Below are positions 35,953 to 45,395 of a DNA stretch of 64,000 nucleotides, in pieces. Under the pieces are notes generated by a model that worked only from the letters and a program-made list of their open reading frames with translations, did not search any database and was not told where the DNA came from. The position numbers and the translations under genes are program-made. The DNA is from Phenylobacterium koreense. Its GTDB lineage: Bacteria > Pseudomonadota > Alphaproteobacteria > Caulobacterales > Caulobacteraceae. The DNA lies in contig NZ_JBEPLU010000001.1 in the NCBI RefSeq assembly GCF_040545335.1, positions 1,798,001 to 1,862,000 on the forward strand. The letters are read 5' to 3'. The first letter of the stretch is position 1. Each line of letters opens with the position of its first letter.

Positions 35953-37133
35953 GGGCGAAGGCTCCGCGGGGTGCGTCCGAGGCGAAGCGTGCCGGTGAGC
36001 ACTCTTGCCCCAAGATAACGCCCGCCGGGCGCCTTGGAGAGCGGGGTGAAGACCAGATCGCGAACCAACGGTCCGATCCAGCCGCTCGACTGGAAGAGCG
36101 GGGTGAGCCGGCGCGAGATGAATTGATAGAGGCCGGCATGACGCCGCCGGGCCGCCTGGAAACCACGGATCGAGCGTCGGGCGTCGGGCGTCAGCCGCTC
36201 GGCCAGCTCCACGGCGTCGACGAGGCCGAGGTTCGCGCCTTGCCCGAGCTGGGGGCTGGTCCCGTGGGCGGCGTCGCCGATCAGCAGGAACCGGCCGTTC
36301 GACCAGCGGCCTGCCTGCACGTCGCGATAGACGGCCCGGGAGAAGAGTTCGGGCCGGTCGAACTGGGCGATGATCGGTTCGGCCTGGGGCCACATGCCGA
36401 TCGCCTGCCTGCCCCAGGCCTCGAGGTCGCCGGCGAGGAACCCGTCCATCTCCGTGCAGGGCAGCGACCAGAAGAAGCTCACCAGGCCCCGGCCTTCCGG
36501 CCCCCGGCCGATCGGCAGGACCCCCATCATGGTCGAAGCGCGGTGATAACGCTGGTGCAGGGCGCCGTCGAAGGCGCCGTCCGTGTCGTGGGCGTTGGCC
36601 CAGACGGCGCCCCAGGCATAGGGCCTCGCCCGGACGCCGGGCCGCACCAGTTCGCGCAGGCGTGAGGCCGATCCGTCCGCCACGATCACCAGGTCGAAGG
36701 GGCCGTGGTTGCCACCGCGCGCGTCCAGCAGGCGAGGGGCGTCGGCGTTCTCCCAGCCGACGACCTCCACCCCATGGCGCACCTCGACCCCGGCAGGCGC
36801 CAGCGCGCCGTGAAGCACGCCGAACAGGGTCGCCCGATGGGTTCCGACGCCGAAGGCGCCTGGCCGCCAGTCGGCATAGCGCATGTCCATGATGCGGCGG
36901 CCGGCCAGGTCCCGGCCGTCGAGATGCCGGATCAGCGACCCGCGTTCGACGACCTCCTCCGCCAGGCCCAGGGCGCGTAGCGCGGCCAGGCCGGAGGGCT
37001 GCAGCAGCAGTCCCGAGCCCAGTGGCCGCGCCTGCTCGAAAGCCTCCAGGCACACGACCGCGTGGCCCCGGCGCGCCAGGGCCAGGGCCGCCGCCATGCC
37101 GGCGACGCCGCAGCCTACGACAGCGATCCTCAC
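35949..37133 (-). CDS. FAD-dependent monooxygenase
   Basis: A 394-residue group A flavin monooxygenase of the PHBH fold. GCGVAGMAAALALARRGHAV is the FAD Rossmann motif, DLVIVADGSASRLRELV is the DG motif, and LIGDAAHGTSPQLGQGANLGLVDAVEL is the GD motif. Such enzymes hydroxylate aromatic or related substrates with NAD(P)H. The gene is 13 bases downstream of cysK and overlaps vsr, so it is inside a DNA-repair/cysteine gene string with no obvious substrate link. It has no membrane anchor. Confidence 0.88.
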   Translation of the reverse strand: MRIAVVGCGVAGMAAALALARRGHAVVCLEAFEQARPLGSGLLLQPSGLAALRALGLAEEVVERGSLIRHLDGRDLAGRRIMDMRYADWRPGAFGVGTHRATLFGVLHGALAPAGVEVRHGVEVVGWENADAPRLLDARGGNHGPFDLVIVADGSASRLRELVRPGVRARPYAWGAVWANAHDTDGAFDGALHQRYHRASTMMGVLPIGRGPEGRGLVSFFWSLPCTEMDGFLAGDLEAWGRQAIGMWPQAEPIIAQFDRPELFSRAVYRDVQAGRWSNGRFLLIGDAAHGTSPQLGQGANLGLVDAVELAERLTPDARRSIRGFQAARRRHAGLYQFISRRLTPLFQSSGWIGPLVRDLVFTPLSKAPGGRYLGARVLTGTLRLGRTPRSLRP

Positions 37134-37146
37134 CGCGTGAGGCGGG

Positions 37147-38127
37147 TCAGAGCCCTTCGAACAGTGCCGTGGACAGGTAGCGCTCGGCGAAGCTCGGGAT
37201 GATCGCGACGATCAGCTTGCCGGCGTACTCGTCCCGCGAGGCCAGGTCGAACGCCGCCGTCAGGGCCGCGCCGGAGGAGATCCCAACCGGGATGCCTTCC
37301 TCGCGGGCGACCTTGCGGGCCATGGCGAAGCTGTCGTCGTTGGAGACCTGGACGATCTCGTCGATCACGCCGCGGTCGAGGATCGAGGGGACGAAGCCCG
37401 CGCCGATGCCCTGGATCTTGTGCGGGCCGGGCTGGCCGCCGGAGAGCACCGCGGAGGCTTCCGGTTCGACCGCCACCATCTTCAGGGACGGCTTGCGGGG
37501 CTTCAGCACCTCGCCGATGCCGGTGATGGTGCCGCCGGTGCCGACGCCGGAGACGACGGCGTCGACCTTGCCGTCGGTGTCGTTCCAGATCTCCTCGGCG
37601 GTCGAGACTCGGTGGATCAGCGGGTTGGCCTCGTTGTCGAACTGCTGAGGCATGACCGCGCCGGGAGTGGCGTCGACGATCTCCTGGGCGCGGGCGACGG
37701 CGCCGGCCATGCCGCGCTCGGCCGGGGTCAGTTCGAGCTTGGCGCCCAGGATCAGCAGCATCTTGCGTCGCTCGATCGACATGCTCTCGGGCATGACCAG
37801 GGTGATCGGATAGCCCTTGGAGGCGGCGACGAAGGCCAGCGCGATGCCGGTGTTGCCGGATGTCGGCTCGACGATGGAGCCGCCGGGCTTGAGCTTGCCG
37901 GTGGCTTCCAGCCACTCGATCATGGCGACGCCGATGCGGTCCTTCACCGAGGCCAGCGGGTTGAAGAACTCCAGCTTGGCGACGACCTCGCCCTTGGGCT
38001 TCAGCGCCGCGGTCAGGCGCGGCAGGCGGACCAGCGGGGTGTCGCCGATCAGGTCCCGGACGGAGTCGAAGATCTTGCCCCGGCCCGAACGCTTGTAGCG
38101 GGCGGCGTCGTAATTGGAGTCGGCCAT
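37147..38127 (-). CDS. cysK: cysteine synthase A (O-acetylserine sulfhydrylase)
   Basis: A 326-residue PLP enzyme making cysteine from O-acetylserine and sulfide. The PLP lysine is K62 in [14 protein letters not shown]; substrate loop [13 protein letters not shown] and [15 protein letters not shown] are standard for the CysK/CysM fold, as is [10 protein letters not shown] near the C-terminus. ATG 38127 with GAGAGAG close upstream is preferred to a longer start at 38160. It heads a minus-strand string cysK-monooxygenase-vsr, and lies 91 bases downstream of the methyltransferase gene. Confidence 0.93.
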   Translation of the reverse strand: MADSNYDAARYKRSGRGKIFDSVRDLIGDTPLVRLPRLTAALKPKGEVVAKLEFFNPLASVKDRIGVAMIEWLEATGKLKPGGSIVEPTSGNTGIALAFVAASKGYPITLVMPESMSIERRKMLLILGAKLELTPAERGMAGAVARAQEIVDATPGAVMPQQFDNEANPLIHRVSTAEEIWNDTDGKVDAVVSGVGTGGTITGIGEVLKPRKPSLKMVAVEPEASAVLSGGQPGPHKIQGIGAGFVPSILDRGVIDEIVQVSNDDSFAMARKVAREEGIPVGISSGAALTAAFDLASRDEYAGKLIVAIIPSFAERYLSTALFEGL

Positions 38128-38218
38128 GGCTCTCTCAATGGGTTTCGGCTGGACCGCCAACCTAAGCGCCCGCGTGGGATTTGGAAGCGTACTTCTTCTG
38201 TGGAATGGCCCAGCGGGG

Positions 38219-39346
38219 CTATTCGGCGGCGGCCGCCGTGGGCTGGCGCAGCAAGGGTTCGAGGATCTCGGCCGCCAGCCAGCGGACGACGGGTACGGCG
38301 ACGCCGTCGCCGATGACGTGCAGGGCGCCGGTGGCCGCGCGGGGCAGGGCGTAGGTCTCCGGCAGGCCCATCAGCCGGGCGCCCTCGCGCGGAGAGACGA
38401 GGCGGCTGCGCACCTCGCCGTTCTCGACGACGATCAGGGTCTGGCGCGAGGAGCCGCCGCGCGGCGTGCGCAGGCAGCCGGCGAGGCCGTCGAAGCGGAC
38501 CTCGGCGCGCTGGACCCGCTTGCCGTCCTCGATCCGCATGCGCCGGAAGACCGCTCCGACCTGCCGTAGGCCCGACGCCTTGGCCGCCTCGATGCGATGG
38601 CGGTGGGCCGGGGACATCAGGGCGAGCAGGGCGCGGGTCTGGGCCTCGGTCCGCCAGGCGACCGCCTCGTCCGGTTCCAGCAGGGCGGCGAGGTCGGTGT
38701 TGCGGGCGGAAGGGGCCGCGCCGGCCCACCAGATCCAGCGATCCTCGAGCTCGGCGGGAAGCCGGTCGCGGGCCTCGCGCACCGCGCGGGTGTGGAACGG
38801 GCTCGCGCCCACCAGCCTCGCCGGCGGCGCGCGGCGGGTCGCGATGACGAAGACCCGCGGCCGCGACTGCGGCGTGAAGCGGGCCGCGTCGATCTCCAGG
38901 GCGCCGAAGCTGTAGCCCTGCCTGGCCAGCGCCGCGCAGAGGGCGGTGAAATCGGCCCCGCCGTGTGAGGTGAGCAGGCCAATGACGTTCTCGATCACCA
39001 CCGTCTGCGGGGCGTCAGGGCCCAGCGCTTCCACCAGCCGCCAGAAGCCGAAGAAGGCCGACGAACGGCCGCCGGCCAGGCCGGCCCGCGCGCCGGCCAG
39101 GCTGAAGTCCTGGCAGGGCGAGGACGCCCAGGCGAGGTCCGCGGCGGGCGCCAGACGATCGGGCTCGATCGCCCAGACGTCGCCCTCGTGGAAATGCGCG
39201 TCTGCATCTGGAAAGTTGGCGCGATAGGTTGCAGCCTTGAGCGGGTCGAAGTCGTTGGCGAATACGCAGGCGAACGCCTCGCCCAGGCCGAGGCGGGCCA
39301 TGCCGCCGCCGGCGAAGAATTCGTAGAAGGTGAGAGCCCGACTCAT
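38219..39346 (-). CDS. DNA (cytosine-5-)-methyltransferase
   Basis: A 375-residue C5 DNA methyltransferase. Ordered motifs are I ([11 protein letters not shown], residues 10-20), IV with catalytic C78 (SSPCQDFS), VI (E119-N-V), VIII ([10 protein letters not shown]) and IX/X ([19 protein letters not shown]). The target recognition region between VIII and IX (roughly 190-320) is ordinary in length, so the recognition site cannot be read from it. No restriction gene is adjacent; vsr on the same strand suggests a solitary Dcm-like enzyme. It could also belong to phage-derived methylases, but GC content fits its neighbours. Confidence 0.93.
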   Translation of the reverse strand: MSRALTFYEFFAGGGMARLGLGEAFACVFANDFDPLKAATYRANFPDADAHFHEGDVWAIEPDRLAPAADLAWASSPCQDFSLAGARAGLAGGRSSAFFGFWRLVEALGPDAPQTVVIENVIGLLTSHGGADFTALCAALARQGYSFGALEIDAARFTPQSRPRVFVIATRRAPPARLVGASPFHTRAVREARDRLPAELEDRWIWWAGAAPSARNTDLAALLEPDEAVAWRTEAQTRALLALMSPAHRHRIEAAKASGLRQVGAVFRRMRIEDGKRVQRAEVRFDGLAGCLRTPRGGSSRQTLIVVENGEVRSRLVSPREGARLMGLPETYALPRAATGALHVIGDGVAVPVVRWLAAEILEPLLRQPTAAAAE

Positions 39347-39395
39347 TGTCGCTGCAAGTCTAGCGGGCCAGAGCCGACGTGAAAGGACGTATGGG

Positions 39396-39860
39396 ATGAA
39401 GCGTCTTCTGTTGACCATCTCCGCCGCCATCCTGGCGAGCGCCTGCCAGCCGCAGGGACCGGACGGCTCGCCCGCCAAGCCCCCGGCCGATGCGCCGGCC
39501 CCCCAAACCTCGCCCGCTACGGCTCCGGAACTGCCCGAAGCCTTCCGGGGCGACCTGGACGTGCTGGGGACCGAACCGTTCTGGGGCGTGCAGATTCGCG
39601 AGACCCAGATCAGCTATTCGACGCCCGAGCCCTCCGACACTGCGACCGGCCCCAACAAGGGCGGGGTGATGCAGGGGGCGAGCGCGGTCTGGGACAGCGT
39701 GCTCGGCGACAAGCCGCTGCGGATCATCCTCACCGAGGGCGAATGCTCCGACGGGATGTCCGACCTGAAGTATCCCCTGACCGCCACCGTGACGCTGGGC
39801 GACAAGACCCTGAAAGGCTGCGCCGTGAAGACCGCGGAGAAGCCGCGCGAGGGCCAATAG
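39396..39860 (+). CDS. predicted lipoprotein (COG3650-like)
   Basis: A 154-residue lipoprotein: signal MKRLLLTISAAILASAC with C17, then a Pro/Ala-rich linker and a beta domain with FRGDLDVLGTEPFWGVQIRETQISYS, ITLTEGECSDGMSDLKYPLTATVTLG-like segments and KGCAVKT. The GTEPFW and C-x-D-GMSD pattern is typical of COG3650 lipoproteins with a META-like companion; function is unknown. The two cysteines in the mature part may pair. Start ATG 39396 fits the signal; GTG/ATG upstream are in other frames. Confidence 0.78.
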   Translation: MKRLLLTISAAILASACQPQGPDGSPAKPPADAPAPQTSPATAPELPEAFRGDLDVLGTEPFWGVQIRETQISYSTPEPSDTATGPNKGGVMQGASAVWDSVLGDKPLRIILTEGECSDGMSDLKYPLTATVTLGDKTLKGCAVKTAEKPREGQ

Positions 39861-39947
39861 GGTTCCGCGGCGGCGCCCTTGACCTTCGGCCCCCCGAAGG
39901 CGGCTAATTCCCTGAACGTCGATAACAGACGAACCCGGGAGGCGGTT

Positions 39948-41687
39948 ATGGAACGGGCATGGGACCTCGTCGTTCGTGGCGGAACGGTCGTGGACGGCGG
40001 CGGCGGCACGTCCTTCGAGGCCGATGTGGCGATCAAGGACGGGAAGATCGCCGCGGTCGGCGCGGTCAGCGGATCGGGGCGCGAGGAGATCGACGCCCGC
40101 GGCCTGCTGGTCACCCCCGGCTTCGTCGACATCCATACCCACTATGACGGCCAATCGACCTGGGACAGCCACATGCAGCCCTCGTCCTGGCACGGGGTGA
40201 CCACGGTGGTGATGGGCAATTGCGGGGTCGGTTTCGCCCCCTGCCGGCCGGGCGATCATGACCGGCTGGTGCGGCTGATGGAGGGGGTGGAAGACATCCC
40301 CTTCCCGGTGCTGGCCGAGGGCCTGCCCTGGAACTGGGAAAGCTTCCCCGACTATCTGGACAGCCTGGCCGCGCGCCGCTTCGACGTGGATATCGGCGCC
40401 CAACTGCCGCACGCGGCGCTGCGGGTCTATGTGATGGGCGAGCGCGGGGCCAACCGCGAGGACGCCAGCCCCGGCGACATCGCGGCCATGGCGGCGCTCG
40501 CCAAGGGCGCGGTCGAGGCCGGCGCGCTCGGCTTTTCCACCTCGCGGACCCTCAATCACCGGACCAGCGACGGCCAGCCGACCCCGACCCTGACCGCCTC
40601 GGAAGACGAGCTGACCGGCATCGCCATGGGCCTGAAGGCCGCCGGCAAGGGCGCCTTGCAGTTCGTTTCCGACTTCGGCGACCCGGAGGCCGAGTTCGCC
40701 ATGCTGCGACGAATCGTGGAGCGCTCCGGTCGGCCGCTCTCGTTCTCACTGGTGCAGAACCCGAGGCAGCCGCTGCAGTGGCGCACCCTGCTGGACCGGC
40801 TTGAAGACGCCAACGCGGCGGGCCTGCCCATGCGGGCGCAGGTCTGCGGCCGGCCGGTGGGCATCCTGTTCGGCCTGGAGCTGACGCTCAATCCGTTCAC
40901 GCATTATCCGAGCTACAAGGAGATCGCCGGCCAGCCGCTGGCCGAGCGTGCGGCGCGACTGGCCGATCCGGGGTTCCGCGCCAGGCTGCTGGCCGAGGGC
41001 AAGGAGAGCTCGGCGGCCTTCGCGGCGAACATGACCCAGAACTGGAAGATCATGTTCCTAATGGGCGAGACGCCCGACTACGAGCAGACCCCCGACCGCA
41101 CCGTGGCCGCCCTGGCGCAGGCGCGGGGCGTAAGCCCGGAAGAGCTGGCGATCGAGCACATTCTGACCAATGGCGGTCGCGGCATGCTCTACCTGCCGTT
41201 CCTGAACTATGCCGACGGTTCGCTCGATCCGTCCTACGCCATGCTGACCGACCGCAACACGGTGCCGGGGCTGTCCGATGGCGGGGCGCACGTGGGGATG
41301 ATCTGCGACGGCTCGTTCCCGACCTCGAACCTCACCCACTGGACCCGCGACCGCACTCGTGGCGAGCGGTTGCCGCTGGAAGCCATGGTGCGGATGCAGA
41401 CCCACGACACCGCAGCGACGCTGGGCCTGCGCGACCGTGGCCTGATCGCGCCGGGCTACCGAGCCGACCTCAACATCATCGACTACGGCCGGCTTTCGCT
41501 GAAGGCGCCGGCGGTGGCCTACGACCTGCCGGCCGGCGGGCGGCGGCTGGTGCAGCGGGCGGACGGCTATGTGGCGACCCTGGTGGCCGGCCAGGTCACC
41601 TATCGCGACGGCGAGCCGACCGGCGCCCTGCCGGGCCGGCTGCTGCGGGGCTCCCAGTCCGCGCCCGCCGCGATGGCCGCCGAATAG
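39948..41687 (+). CDS. amidohydrolase family (D-aminoacylase / N-acyl-D-amino-acid deacylase-like)
   Basis: A 579-residue amidohydrolase with composite beta domain and TIM barrel. Metal ligands lie in FVDIHTHYDGQSTWD (H63, H65) with NCGVGFAPCRPGD resembling the D-aminoacylase cysteine/metal site; LSDGGAHVGM provides the later Asp. The C-terminal GYRADLNIIDYGRL segment closes the composite domain. Related enzymes cut N-acyl-D-amino acids or dihydropyrimidines; substrate is not determined. Start ATG 39948 has GGGAGG upstream. Followed by recQ after a 65-base gap. Confidence 0.87.
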   Translation: MERAWDLVVRGGTVVDGGGGTSFEADVAIKDGKIAAVGAVSGSGREEIDARGLLVTPGFVDIHTHYDGQSTWDSHMQPSSWHGVTTVVMGNCGVGFAPCRPGDHDRLVRLMEGVEDIPFPVLAEGLPWNWESFPDYLDSLAARRFDVDIGAQLPHAALRVYVMGERGANREDASPGDIAAMAALAKGAVEAGALGFSTSRTLNHRTSDGQPTPTLTASEDELTGIAMGLKAAGKGALQFVSDFGDPEAEFAMLRRIVERSGRPLSFSLVQNPRQPLQWRTLLDRLEDANAAGLPMRAQVCGRPVGILFGLELTLNPFTHYPSYKEIAGQPLAERAARLADPGFRARLLAEGKESSAAFAANMTQNWKIMFLMGETPDYEQTPDRTVAALAQARGVSPEELAIEHILTNGGRGMLYLPFLNYADGSLDPSYAMLTDRNTVPGLSDGGAHVGMICDGSFPTSNLTHWTRDRTRGERLPLEAMVRMQTHDTAATLGLRDRGLIAPGYRADLNIIDYGRLSLKAPAVAYDLPAGGRRLVQRADGYVATLVAGQVTYRDGEPTGALPGRLLRGSQSAPAAMAAE

Positions 41688-41752
41688 GTTGTCGCAGGGG
41701 GGCGCCGACTGAAGGCTTGGCGCAGGCGCGCGATGCAGGCCATAAGCTGGCC

Positions 41753-43612
41753 ATGGCCGCCTTCCCTGCGCCAAGACCCGTCATCGACGACGTTCCGGAC
41801 CTGGATGGGGCGCGGGAGATCCTGCGCCGCACCTTCGGGCATGCCGACTTCCGTGGCCGCCAGGCCGAGGTGATCGCCGAGGTCCTGGCCGGCCGCAGCG
41901 CCATGGCCGTGCTGCCCACCGGCGGCGGCAAGAGCGTCTGCTACCAGATTCCCGCCATGATGCGCTCAGGGCTAGGCCTGGTGGTCTCGCCGCTGATCGC
42001 CCTGATGACCGACCAGGTCGCTGGCCTGCAGCAGTCCGGCGTCGCCGCGGCCAAGCTGGACTCCACCGGCGAGGCCTGGGAGCGCGCCCAGACCTGGGAG
42101 CGGATCGAGCGGGGCGAGCTCGACCTGCTCTACGTCTCGCCCGAGGGTCTGATGCAGCCCTGGATGCTGGAGCGCCTTTCGCGCACGCCCCTGGCTCTGA
42201 TCGCCATCGACGAGGCGCACTGCGTCAGCCAGTGGGGCCACGACTTCCGGCCCGAATACCGGATGCTGGGCCGACTGGCCGACATCTTCCCGGACGTGCC
42301 GCGGCTGGCCGTCACCGCCACGGCCGACAACCGGACCCGCGAGGACATCCGCGCCGAACTGCGCCTGGAGGACTCCGCCGAATTCGTCGCCAGCTTCGCC
42401 CGGCCGGAGCTGTCCCTCTCGGCCGAACGCAAGCGCGGCCCGGGGCACAAGCGGGTGCTGGAGCTGGTGGCCGCCCGTCCGGACCGCTCCGGCGTGGTCT
42501 ATGCCGGCTCGCGCGACGGGGTCGATCGGCTGGCCGAGGCGCTGAGGGCGGAAGGCGTTCCGGCGCTCGCCTATCACGCCGGCCTCGACAAGGCGCTGCG
42601 TGCCGAGCGCCTGGAAAGTTTTCTCGAGGCCGATGCGGCGGTGATGGTGGCGACCATCGCCTTCGGCATGGGCGTGGACAAGCCGGACGTCCGCTTCGTG
42701 ATCCACGCCGATCCGCCGGCCTCCATCGAGGCCTACTGGCAGGAAATCGGCCGGGCGGGCCGTGACGGCGAGCCGGCCGAGGGGATCACCCTCTATAGCG
42801 CGGCCGACATGGCCTGGGCCTATCGCCGGCTGGACAGCCGGGACGTGGACGACAGCGTCAAGCAGGTCCAGGCCCGCAAGGTTCGCCAGCTCTACGCCAT
42901 GCTCGACGGCGCCGCCTGCCGCGCCGCCGCGGTGCGCCGCTATTTCGGCGAGGAGGGGGTGGGGCCCTGCGGCCAGTGCGACCTGTGCCTGGGCGAGGTG
43001 GAGACCGTGGACGCCACCCGGGCGGCGCAGATGGCGCTGTCGGCGGTGCATCGCATGGGCGGGCGGTTCGGACGGGGGCGGCTGGTGGACCACCTGCTCG
43101 GCAAGACCAAGGACCCTTCGAGCTTCGAGGCCGGGCTGACCACCTTCGGGATCGGCCAGGAGCTCAGCGCCGTGGCCTGGCGCGACCTGATCGACCAGCT
43201 CCTGTTCGATGGGCTGCTGCGCGAGGATCCGAACGATGGGCGGCCGCTGATCGCCCTGGGCGACGCCGACGGGGTGAAGGCGGTCTACCGTGGCGAACGG
43301 CAGGTTTCCGTCCGAAAAGCCCAGGAACCTGAGCCCAGGACCCGAGCCCGCCGCCGCAGCCAGGGCGCGGCGACGACGGTCGCCGCCCACGACCAGCCGC
43401 TGTTCGACGCCTTGCGCGCCTGGCGCCGCGACGAGGCGGCGCGCCAGCACCTGCCGCCCTACGTGATCTTCCACGACAGGACCCTCGCGGAGATCGCCAC
43501 CCGCAAGCCCGGCGGCCTGGCGGCTCTGGGAGCGATCTCCGGCGTCGGCGAGGGCAAGCTCGACCGCTACGGCGAGGCGGTGCTCGGCGTGTTGCGCGGG
43601 ATGGACGCCTGA
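41753..43612 (+). CDS. recQ: ATP-dependent DNA helicase RecQ
   Basis: A 619-residue RecQ helicase, unwinding DNA 3'-5' in recombination and replication restart. Walker A is PTGGGKS (about 55-61), Walker B region IDEAHCVSQWGHDFR, then the helicase C domain ending IGRAGRDGEPAEG. Zinc-binding cysteines lie in CRAAAVRRYFG and CGQCDLCLG, followed by a winged helix and an HRDC domain (DQPLFDALRAWRRDEA to the end). ATG 41753 is preferred to a TTG 12 codons earlier. Its end is six bases from a convergent methyltransferase gene. Confidence 0.95.
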   Translation: MAAFPAPRPVIDDVPDLDGAREILRRTFGHADFRGRQAEVIAEVLAGRSAMAVLPTGGGKSVCYQIPAMMRSGLGLVVSPLIALMTDQVAGLQQSGVAAAKLDSTGEAWERAQTWERIERGELDLLYVSPEGLMQPWMLERLSRTPLALIAIDEAHCVSQWGHDFRPEYRMLGRLADIFPDVPRLAVTATADNRTREDIRAELRLEDSAEFVASFARPELSLSAERKRGPGHKRVLELVAARPDRSGVVYAGSRDGVDRLAEALRAEGVPALAYHAGLDKALRAERLESFLEADAAVMVATIAFGMGVDKPDVRFVIHADPPASIEAYWQEIGRAGRDGEPAEGITLYSAADMAWAYRRLDSRDVDDSVKQVQARKVRQLYAMLDGAACRAAAVRRYFGEEGVGPCGQCDLCLGEVETVDATRAAQMALSAVHRMGGRFGRGRLVDHLLGKTKDPSSFEAGLTTFGIGQELSAVAWRDLIDQLLFDGLLREDPNDGRPLIALGDADGVKAVYRGERQVSVRKAQEPEPRTRARRRSQGAATTVAAHDQPLFDALRAWRRDEAARQHLPPYVIFHDRTLAEIATRKPGGLAALGAISGVGEGKLDRYGEAVLGVLRGMDA

Positions 43613-43618
43613 GGCGCG

Positions 43619-44488
43619 CTAGACCGGGCGCAGGAAGACGTAGCGCTGGTGGAGATCGACCAGCGACCAGTCCAGGCCGGCGACCTCCCAGTCGGGATAG
43701 TTCTGCTTGAGGAAGTCGAGGCTGATCGAGGTGTCGCCGTAGGTCGCCTCGCCCGCCACGGTTTCGCGCGGATGGGGGACGTAGGCGAACCCCTGCTCGG
43801 CATGCGCCTTTTCGTGGATCTGCGCGGTTTCGGCATAGGCGGGATCGGCGCGCCAGTATTCCGGGGCGCGGATGGTGATGGCGAGCAGGCCGTCCTCGGC
43901 GATGTGCCGGCGCATGGCGGCCAGGGCGGCGTCCGTCGCCGACCGCGAGGTGTGAGTGAAGACCGAGAACGCGAACATGACGTCGATGCCGCCTTCCGGC
44001 GCCGGCAGGCTTTGCGGCAGATAGTCCGACTGCGCGAGGTTGCCCAGCAGGCCGACCTCCTTGCAGAGGTCGATCGCGTAGTCCCAGGGGTCCACCGCCC
44101 AGATGTTCGCCGGATCGGTGTAGTAGTACATCGCCCGGGTGATGCGCCCGTAGCCGCAGCCATAGTCGAGGATTTTCGCATCCTTGAGCGAGCGGTTGCT
44201 TAAGGACGCGTAGTTGTAGGCCAGGGTGCGGACGAAGCCGACAGTCTGGCCGAGGAGCGGCACGCCGGCCGCGCCGGTGAAGTTGCGTTGGGTCTCCTCG
44301 CTGGCCATGTGCGGCAGCAGGGCCGAGAGCGCCGGCAGATCCGTGCGCGGCAAGCCGATCATCAGCAGTCCGAAGGCGTCGAGGGGCAGGGTCTCGCGCA
44401 GGCGACCGAGGACTTCGGAGGCCGAAGCTCCTGCGGCGGCGGATCGTTCGGCGGCGGCGATCGCGTTGGCGTCGTCGGATAGCAACAT
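43619..44488 (-). CDS. class I SAM-dependent methyltransferase
   Basis: A 289-residue protein whose C-terminal two thirds form a Rossmann methyltransferase: KILDYGCGYGRITRAMYYYTD is motif I for SAM, IDVMFAFSVFTH is the acidic loop, and LLAITIRAPEYW is the post-II strand. The N-terminal 90 residues are helical and unassigned. It is divergent from a cytidylyltransferase, and related methyltransferases modify sugars in surface glycans; the link is inferred. Confidence 0.83.
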   Translation of the reverse strand: MLLSDDANAIAAAERSAAAGASASEVLGRLRETLPLDAFGLLMIGLPRTDLPALSALLPHMASEETQRNFTGAAGVPLLGQTVGFVRTLAYNYASLSNRSLKDAKILDYGCGYGRITRAMYYYTDPANIWAVDPWDYAIDLCKEVGLLGNLAQSDYLPQSLPAPEGGIDVMFAFSVFTHTSRSATDAALAAMRRHIAEDGLLAITIRAPEYWRADPAYAETAQIHEKAHAEQGFAYVPHPRETVAGEATYGDTSISLDFLKQNYPDWEVAGLDWSLVDLHQRYVFLRPV

Positions 44489-44610
44489 GAACCGGTGACC
44501 TCGAATGAAGAAGTGCCGTTCTTTTACCGTTGTTCTTCCGTTCGGCCAGGGCGCTTAACGGCCAGGAAAGGGGCGCTTTACATAGTCCGCCCAGCAAAGG
44601 GAGACCGGTC

Positions 44611-45300
44611 ATGGCGGTGGCGATCCTGCAGGCGCGGATGAGTTCGTCGCGCCTGCCGGGCAAGGTGATGAAGAGCCTTCTCGGCCGGCCGATGATCGCG
44701 CGCCAGCTCGAGCGGCTGAGCCGCTGCGCCAGCCTCGACCGCCTGATCGTGGCGACCAGCGAGGACGCGTCCGACGACGAACTGGCGAGTTTCCTGGAGC
44801 AGAGCGGCGCGCCGGTGTTTCGCGGCCCGCTGGCCGACGTGCTCGGCCGCTATGTCGGCGCGATCGAGGCGTTCGGTGTGACCGGGCAGGTGGTGCGGCT
44901 GACCGCCGACTGCCCGCTGGCCGACCCGGAGGTGATCGATGCGGCGGTGCGGCTGCAGGCGCAAAGCGGCGCGGACTATGTCTCCAACAGCGTCCGCCGG
45001 ACCTATCCGCGCGGGCTGGACGTCGAGGTCTTCACCGCCGAGGGCCTGCTGACCGCGGGCCGCGAGGCGAGCGATCCCTATGAGCGCGAGCATGTGACCC
45101 CGTTCCTTTATCGAAATCCCGACCGGTTCAGCCGCGGGGAGCTGGTCCAGGACCGCGACGACAGCTCCTTGCGATGGACGGTCGACACGCCGGAAGACTT
45201 CGCCTTCGTCGAGCGGGTCTACGAGGTCCTCTATCCGGCGCGGCCGGCCTTCACCTCGGACGACGTACGGGCCCTGCCGTTCTCGCACCACGAACCTTAG
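44611..45300 (+). CDS. SpsF-type cytidylyltransferase (nucleotide-sugar enzyme)
   Basis: A 229-residue nucleotidyltransferase: VAILQARMSSSRLPGKVMKSLLGRPMI is the canonical CTP-binding start, and LTADCPLADPEVIDAAV and RTYPRGLDVEVF follow. SpsF/NeuA-related enzymes activate sugars as CMP or similar derivatives for glycan or flagellin modification. The ATG 44611 has AAAGGGAGA upstream. It is divergent from the methyltransferase gene by 122 bases. The acceptor sugar is unknown. Confidence 0.85.
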   Translation: MAVAILQARMSSSRLPGKVMKSLLGRPMIARQLERLSRCASLDRLIVATSEDASDDELASFLEQSGAPVFRGPLADVLGRYVGAIEAFGVTGQVVRLTADCPLADPEVIDAAVRLQAQSGADYVSNSVRRTYPRGLDVEVFTAEGLLTAGREASDPYEREHVTPFLYRNPDRFSRGELVQDRDDSSLRWTVDTPEDFAFVERVYEVLYPARPAFTSDDVRALPFSHHEP

Positions 45301-45316
45301 AGGCGCCGACTTTTTG

Positions 45317-45343
45317 CTTGAGAGGGGCGAAACCGAGCCATTC
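45317..45343 (+). promoter_or_regulatory. sigma-32-like heat-shock promoter upstream of hsp20
   Basis: CTTGAG (45317-45322) and AGCCATTC (45336-45343) are 13 bases apart, fitting the heat-shock sigma pattern CTTGAA-spacer-CCCCATNT with a few mismatches. The predicted transcript starts about 50 bases before the Hsp20 ATG. Inferred only. Confidence 0.55.
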
Positions 45344-45395
45344 GCCGACAAGTTGCTAGGGCGGGAGCTTCCCTAACGAGCAACGGAGCAACGTC

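Noticed and set aside
35953..37053. Extension of the vsr frame upstream through the FAD-monooxygenase gene
   Set aside because: The extra residues have no family match; Vsr starts near MTDVFPPEKRS and overlaps the monooxygenase stop.
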